Of a stretch of DNA of 38,374 nucleotides, positions 32,389 through 38,374 are shown piece by piece. The first letter of the stretch is position 1. Every line of letters begins with the position of its first letter. The stretch comes from Mesotaenium endlicherianum. Its lineage: Eukaryota > Streptophyta > Zygnematophyceae > Zygnematales > Mesotaeniaceae. A program made the position numbers and the translations under genes. The notes beneath the pieces are model-generated. The model made no database searches. It saw only the letters and a program-made list of their open reading frames with translations, and was not told the DNA's origin. The DNA is taken from NCBI GenBank assembly GCA_009602735.1, contig WELA01003305.1:668382-706755 (forward strand). Direction: 5' to 3'.

Positions 32389-34467
32389 CTATATGCATAC
32401 TTGTTAATATATCAACTTGTAGGCCAATATTTTGCTCGTCTAAGGTACATGTACTTTGTATGTGGGCATGTCCTGGAGTAGTGGACATACCTTTACTTTC
32501 TGGAACTGTGGGCACAGCTGACATAAAGCCCTGTATTGAATCAAGACAAAGAGTGCAGCTCCATGGTTCCCGTACCACCCACTACCATGAAGCCACATAA
32601 AAAGAGCAAAGAGTGGGAAAAGGCCCTGGTGATTGATATTGGAAGTTCCAGTATCATTCTTAAGCATGTTAGACTGCTAAGAATGTTCCGAGGCACAATT
32701 AACATCACATGCACGGCGTAAGCAGATTGCAGCTGACTATAACATCATCACGTATCTGCACGTCACATATCCATTCACTTATTGCTTCCATCACAATGAT
32801 CAATATTCTTATGCGGGTGACTGATATCCACCTACATCCTAATTGGATTTATCTCTATGCAAGTATAATTCCTCAGAGCCAAATAGCAAAATAATGCCGT
32901 GGTCTCACCCTATCATCCCCTCACTGTGCGTGCCCCCGCTCATTTTGAGCTCCACATTCTTAAAACGAGCTCCACCTCTGTCGTCGACCCTCGTGATTAG
33001 CTGCGCCCATGAGTGTCGTTTGATGCACACATGTGTGGCATTACTGATCTGGCAGGGCATGGCCGCGCCGAGCATCCTGAAGGAGTGGGGCTCCTACGAC
33101 ACCATCGGCAACGGATACTTTGCGCTTGTGTGGCACTCCCTCCCGCGCCAGTGGAGGGCGCTAGCTGTCATCACGTCGGAGTTCCACATGCCCAGGTCCA
33201 GAATGATCTTTGACTGGATCTTCGGCTTGCAGGGCGCTGACCTGAGGCCCAGGGATGTGGGGGACTACAGCAGCAGGCAAGTCGTGACTGGTGGCAGTGC
33301 AGGTGTCGGTGCAGGGGGCGTCGCCAGAGGCCAGAGAGACAGTTTGGCCACCGTGCCAGGTGGCAGCAGCTGCCTGAATGCAAGTAGTAGCATCAGCGCA
33401 AGTAATGGCACCAACCTTGGCAATGGCCACGTCAGCAGCCTTCTTGCGGAGGGTGGGCACAGCCAGGGGGTACTAGGAGTGGCAGAGGAGGAGGAGATGG
33501 AGGTGGGATTGCGAGTTCACGATATTGTGAAGGGGGGGGCTTCTAGAGAGCGCAGGGGTGAAGTTCCCAGTGAGCTGAATGAGCTGAATGCGCTGAATGG
33601 GCTGGGAGAGCAAGATGAAGACGGGTGGGTGCTGGAGAGCCTGCCTCGCGACAGGTGTCCTGCACGCCAGGGGTACCGGATTGTGTACTACAGCGTATCA
33701 GACGATGGCATTGACCCCGCCCTCATTCAGGTGCCGCCACGTGGCACCTCTCGCTCACTCCTTTGCAGTCTTCTTAAATACCCATATGCCCTTAGGTATA
33801 TGGCTACTGGAGCCTCCCGCTTGAATTTGAAGTTTTTTTGCCTGTCGAGAGCACACCAGTGTGGGCAAGAGTCATGAGACATGTACATGCATTGGAAGGC
33901 TTCTCTTCTGAAGGGCGGGTGTTGAAATTATATGAAAAAAGTGTTAAATTTACAAGGAGAATTCTCGAGGGTGAGAACTCACTAGTGCCCAAGATAGCAA
34001 GTTGATTCTTTTGTATGTATCGGAAAGACCTTCACCCTCTGACTTCATGGAAAATGCTTTGAATTTAATATTGTCATTCGATGACGACTATTTGTGCTTT
34101 GAATATCTGCAATTGTGTCCTTGTTAGCGTTGGTGACGAGACGAGGGAACAAAGACATGGAGTAGTGCTTTGTGGTAATGACATCTCTATATGTCTGTGC
34201 ACTTGTTAAGATTAATAAATGCACGCTGTCGTGTGTGTGTGCGTGTGGTTGTGCACGCGCCACGTGCTTGTGTGCTTGCAGGCACGTATTCTTAAGGAGC
34301 AACAAAGTATGGAGAATTTGAGGCGGCTCATCGTGAGATTACATAGCTTGCCTGACTTCCACATTTGGTTTCACACGGAGCACAAGGCCTACAATGTGGC
34401 TGACCAACATAAATTCGGCGTGAGCAATATGAAAGAGGTCAAGGATCCGACTTTGCTTTGTTACTAG
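31168..34467 (+). CDS. DUF218 (YdcF/SanA-like) domain protein
   Basis: Exons 31168-31570, 31808-31971, 33056-33730 and 34282-34467 (TAG); phases 1, 0, 0; about 475 residues. The first 110 residues are Ser/Leu/Lys/Arg-rich, compatible with an organelle-targeting or signal-anchor sequence. The DUF218 core follows: DAIMVLAGGQTEDGG (about 119-133), CLGGGTPHRPP (157-167), HEGTSCADYLLSK (177-189), SYDTIGNGYFA (202-212), VITSEFHMPRSRMIFDWIF (227-245), VYYSVSDDGID (399-409). Plant relatives end with a helical 'ExxSxxxL...L.DLHxWLFTxHxAY' segment, here SMENLRRLIVRLH...FHIWFHTEHKAY. Between about 255 and 380 a Gly/Ser/Asn-rich then acidic insert interrupts the domain. Bacterial relatives act in envelope biology; the eukaryotic substrate is unknown. 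Start: first in-frame ATG; the upstream frame opens at a TTG only. Family call firm, N-terminus less so. Confidence 0.85.
32354..32383 (+). repeat. (TG)15 microsatellite in DUF218 intron 2
   Basis: Perfect dinucleotide run of 30 bases, followed by GC-type dinucleotides. The rest of this 1,084-base intron holds nothing recognisable. Confidence 0.9.
33731..34281 (+). other. DUF218 intron 3
   Basis: Starts GTGCCG and ends TTGCAG, with a short TG-rich run at about 34230-34250 near the acceptor. The upstream frame stays open about 145 bases into the intron without conserved sequence. Confidence 0.7.
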
Positions 34468-35668
34468 TTTCTCTAACATTAAATGCAATCATTACTCCTC
34501 ATTTTAGGACTTCGTAGATTATGATTCCTTCTCTAGGTATGGATGTCCCGTTACCTAGAACGCGGCATAAATTGGTGGCAAAGCGTATCAGTTGACTTTA
34601 AGTGGCAAGACAAAGTTGATCATGGGTTCAATTTGATGTTTTTAGCTCCATTATGATGTTCCTTAGGTGGCCCTCATAGGCTAATGTTTCATCTCATGCA
34701 CCTCTCAGGTTGGAGTTAAAGGTCATATGTCAAAGAGGACACATGACCTCTTCCTCTTCCTTCCTTGTGTAAATTATTTCATGACTCCACCACTTTTGTC
34801 CTCTCTTAGAATTGTCATCCTAAGTATATTACGTACTAGCAAGTATGTCATATGTCATGACCATGTCGTGTTTCACGTGTGTCTCATGTTTGTTGTAGGA
34901 AGTGTGCAAAAGCAATATAAAAATTGTGTCTTGTTTCCTTTTAGCTACCGCCCATTGTAGATGTAAAGTTGTTTTTATCTAGAAAACATTAAGACTAAGG
35001 GGTTCCTATGAAAGAGGACGCAGCTGATTTATTTATGCTCATTGGTAAGGAAGCATTTGTCAAGTGCACATAAACAATCAGGTGACATATTTTATGTGCG
35101 CCTTTGGGGGTTCTGGTAAAAAAATGTCCCCCAAACGAGCGTAGTATGGACAGGCGAAAGTCCAGCGGCTGGACGTTTTGTACGTTATTGAATCCTCGAG
35201 AGTTCTCAGCATCATTTGACCGTTATCAAACCATGATTGACGTGTCATACAAGTGCCAAGTCGTTGGACAAGGTGCCAGCTAGAAACTGTTTCTCGACAT
35301 TTCTTTAGAAATTAGAATGCTGCAGACTGGGCCACTATTGTTGGCTGTCAGTCAAATTTATACATGGTACCCTTGAGACTTCTAGAATGCAGCTCATGTC
35401 TTCCTTTCACCAGGACACTTGCTAGGGCCACCGGGATTATATTCTCCTATTATTCTGTCTATCTATTTGCTTGACTACTTAAAGAGAATGTGCCGATTAA
35501 AGCACGGTGCGGGGTTGGGAAGTTCACGTCTATTCTTGTAGAACTGGCATGAAGATTTGAACTTGACGTTGGCTTGTAGAAGACCCTTCTGAGTAGTCTT
35601 GAAATTACATGATCTACTTGTGAAAAGCAGACGAATAGTTGGTAGAATCAACCGGAGTATCATGCGAA
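34468..35668. other. Intergenic region upstream of Lunapark
   Basis: AT-rich, without a recognised ORF or repeat. It should contain the DUF218 3' untranslated region and the Lunapark promoter; no clear signal was identified. Confidence 0.5.
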
Positions 35669-38289
35669 ATGGGTATAGTAAGTTCTGTAAGTAGATGGGC
35701 TTTTAGACGCTCTGACGGAGACTTTGAGAAGAAGCTACAGTACCTTTCGAAGGAGGAGGTTGCAGTTCATTCCCGCTTAAAGAGGAGGCTTGCATCATGG
35801 CGCAAGCTGGCCCGTATCATTGTGATCAATTCCACAATACTAGAGGTGAGATGGAAGTCAATCATCGATATTAGGCAGAAGTTATGGTATAGTGCTAGCT
35901 GCTTAAAATCCTCGAATTTACGAACGGGAACTAGCTATAAGTGGTACCTTCAGGCTGTGCTGTTATCACTGGTCTAACTGGATAAAAGCAACGGACTGAT
36001 ATCCTCCTCAGTCCACTTCAATCCTCGTGGAGGTGTTGGTGGCAATGAAAAATAAGTATTGGAAAGGACGAGTATGTGCAGTAAAAACAAAGACCCCATT
36101 GTACATAAATTTTATTTTCTGAGGGTGGAAATGGCATTCTGAGGCTGAGCCCGAGGGAGGTTCAGGGCTCAGCCTTCAGAGACTTTATATGCCGTTTGGT
36201 TTAGGTTGTCAAGCATTCATTGAGATTGCCATGTTGGCACGACATTGTTGCCTAGAGGCAAATTCAAAAGAGAAGCCCTACTCTTTCATCCTACATTATA
36301 CAACAGTTTGCCATCCTTGGGTTGTCATCGAACGGTCATTGAAGCTGATGTGAATGAGGGTCTGCTTACCTGGTCCTTATGTCAACACATGGAGTCACTA
36401 AGTTGATTACTACACTCAAGACCCAGGCTTTATACACCGGGCAAATCGTTGTCGACAATTATATGTTTGTAGTGCGTATGGGAAATATGGAGCAAGCATT
36501 AGCATCAGTACTCCTGTTCAAGAATATAAAGTGGGTGAGAACTTTTTGCTCAACATGACAAATGAAGATTAGTGTTCTTAGGAACCTATGGTGAAGGGGA
36601 TTTTATTAGGTTGCAGCCTCCAGCGTCAACAAAAAAACGTAGCATTCTGCGTCCCCCCTGTACAAGTTGGAAAACACAGTCATTTTGGTTGTTATTTGGG
36701 TGTGTGATCGAAATGGGGCGAAGTGACTCATAGCCTGTGACTACTGCTTCTAGTGAGAACGTGATGAATCTAACAGGCCCTGAGTAGAAAATTGATTGCT
36801 GAGTAACTAAGAGTGGGCTGTGACATTAGATAGAAGCACATGTCATACATGCAGCCATTGTGTTTTTTGCACAAATTGTGTGGCTATGGTTTCTTTTATG
36901 TGATGATTTTGGATTATCTCTCCTGTTGCTCCATTCAGGCGATTTGTTATATGCATGAACGTCGGGCACCTTTGAAATATTATGTGGGATATGCAGCATA
37001 ATCATATGCCTTACACAAACTCTTGTTCCTTTTCCAGAATGAACTTAATATCAAAAGTTTGACAGAAGTGTTGGGTCCAGTAGATCTTCTCGACCATGGG
37101 GTACAAAGGATACTGATATAACTTCTAGATAGATCTGGACACATACTTTGTAAATTGCCGCATGCTTCACGTCATCAAGCAAGTTTTCTGTACTGGTCGT
37201 TTAGAACTTTGAAGAAGCTGGTTGTGTAGAAAAGTCCTCAGCATAGAGTAGGACCATACTGCCACGATGTTGTCATGCAGCGTGTTCTGCATTCTCTTCC
37301 TCTACCCTGTGGCCAAAAACTGGTCAACTCAGACCCACTAAACAGCAACATGACGCTTCTTCTTGTTGCTGTTCATCCTTGTTCTGCTCTTGCCAGGTGG
37401 TGCTTCTCAGCTTTGCCCTGGTGGCGACAAGGTCTACTGACCTCGAATGGCAGGAGCGGTGTATACGGGTGTCCCCTGTCTTCCTCTTCCCCTTCGTAGC
37501 CATTTTGGTCTATTCTTGCTGCGCACGCTTCACCAAGATGAGTGAGTTTTCTCATCACTTGCAGACATGTCAGGAGGCTTCTGGCTTTAAGACAAGTTCT
37601 TGCGATGTCAGTGAAAACACCTCATGTGCTGCTATGGTCAAGCTTTTTGAGGAGATTATTCTATTGGGAATGGGATAAGGGGGCATGCATTGGGCCGAGA
37701 GATAAAATGCATGTTGCCATATAGTTCACGAATTCACAGCAACAAGAGGAGGACGTTTGGTGTGGTCTTGTCTGTGAGGTGTAAACTTACATGTGTAAGT
37801 TTGTCTACATCAATGTGTGAGGGTAGCAGGTTGTGTGTCCTAGCGACTATACATCGGAGCAGAGAGTAGGAGCAGAGAAAAGTGTAGTTTTTGCATGGCA
37901 CAGACGCTTACACCATCCTTCATTCTCAGACCTCCACTTGGTGATGCTCCACATTTAATGCACCTCCTGGCACATATTTGGAGAGCTAACAACGGATCCA
38001 ACTCGATGCATAGCAATGCATGCCACATCCTCTTTTTGTTTGACCAACAGATATCCGTCTCCAGCCTCAGCCTTGCTGTACAAGCCTTGGTCTCTGCGTG
38101 CAACTCGTGGTTTCTTCCACCATGTTCCACAGCCCGTCTCACACTTAAGCAGTAGCTTGCTGCTGTCCACCTGGCAGGAGACCGGCACGACAGGCAGGCC
38201 CTGGAGAAGCTGAAGGCGCAGCGGCAGGCCAAGATTGAGGAGCTCAAGGAGAAGACCAACTACTACAGGAACATGCAGCTCATTCAGGA
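35669..38289 (+). CDS. Lunapark homologue, ER three-way-junction protein (5' three exons, partial)
   Basis: Exons 35669-35845, 37397-37541 and 38178-38289 (continues beyond the window); phases 0, 1, 2. The ATG gives MGIVSS, an N-myristoylation-type start as in known Lunaparks; the only in-frame extension upstream begins at TTG. Domains: DFEKKLQYLSKEEVAVHSRL cytosolic helix (about 15-34); a membrane segment spanning the exon 1-2 junction (ARIIVINSTILE joined to VVLLSFALVATR); a short loop with DLEW; a second segment (VSPVFLFPFVAILVYSCC); then FTKM and a coiled coil with DRQALEKLKAQRQAKIEEL and KEKTNYY. This hairpin-plus-coiled-coil matches plant Lunapark (DUF2296). The family places itself at ER tubule junctions and, in plants, influences the ER-shaping GTPase of the RHD3/atlastin class. 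The C-terminal zinc ribbon lies outside. Confidence 0.88.
35846..37396 (+). other. Large first intron of Lunapark
   Basis: Begins GTGAGA and ends TTGCCAG. No recognisable gene or long repeat seen within its 1,551 bases. Confidence 0.6.
37542..38177 (+). other. Second Lunapark intron
   Basis: Starts GTGAGT and ends CTGGCAG. The short ORFs inside it on both strands do not resemble known proteins. Confidence 0.6.
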
Positions 38290-38321
38290 GTGTGCTTTGC
38301 GTGCCCTACACAAACTTCCTC

Positions 38322-38372
38322 CCCCACCTCTCTCTCCCCCTCCCCCTCCCCCTCCCCCTCCTCCTCCTCCTA
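38322..38372 (+). repeat. Pyrimidine tract of (CCCCCT)n then (CCT)n in the third Lunapark intron
   Basis: C-rich hexamer-like and trinucleotide repeat beginning about 33 bases after the exon 3 donor and running to the window edge. Confidence 0.85.
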
Positions 38373-38374
38373 CT

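Noticed and set aside
1..38374. Search for a CRISPR array, operon or bacterial-style defence system
   Set aside because: No regularly spaced direct repeats with unique spacers; the genes are intron-containing and well separated.

Overview
This is a nuclear genomic window from a eukaryote, most likely a streptophyte (a charophyte-grade alga or early-diverging land plant). The evidence is four intron-containing plus-strand genes joined at GT-AG boundaries whose phases I checked. Two are plant-type: a SEC14 protein with the long 'SFH' tail (hydrophobic stretch, coiled coil, basic/aromatic end) and a Lunapark of plant architecture. The Ty3 element's primer site matches initiator tRNA-Met, as is common in plant elements. 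A DIRS-type retroelement and a transposase resembling uncharacterised animal proteins point to an algal-grade rather than a flowering-plant genome. I cannot name the species.

Layout. (1) 41-2532, plus: last four exons of a heparan-alpha-glucosaminide N-acetyltransferase-like membrane protein, with CA/TG-rich introns. (2) 2533-4394: intergenic, with two perfect hairpins sharing a TTGTGAGG core. (3) 4395-10044, minus: a composite retroelement. A Ty3/gypsy front (430-bp LTR, tRNA-Met primer site, gag, protease, RT, start of RNase H) is fused in frame to the RT/RNase H of a DIRS-type element, followed by a broken tyrosine recombinase. Integrase and 3' LTR are not seen. Gag and pol are linked by a textbook -1 frameshift cassette. 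(4) 10102-12652, minus: a decayed transposase-like gene. (5) 12653-16970: AT-rich DNA with diverged ~370-bp tandem repeats, a pair of 46-bp direct repeats, a ~1-kb element with inverted repeats, and short 10-bp-period repeats. (6) 16971-26941, plus: a 14-exon SFH gene, modelled complete (about 770 residues). (7) 26942-31167: mostly unassigned, with weak minus-strand exon-like ORFs and minisatellites. (8) 31168-34467, plus: a four-exon DUF218 (YdcF-like) gene. (9) 35669-38289, plus: first three exons of Lunapark, running off the window.

The host genes do not form an operon-like unit. Three concern membranes (lysosome/vacuole-type acetyltransferase, phosphoinositide transfer, ER three-way junctions), but nothing here shows that their adjacency is functional. 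All recognised host genes lie on the plus strand and all recognised retroelement and transposase coding sequence on the minus strand. The most unusual object is the Ty3-DIRS fusion: one uninterrupted 1,086-codon frame carrying two reverse transcriptases from different retroelement orders, downstream of an intact-looking frameshift signal.
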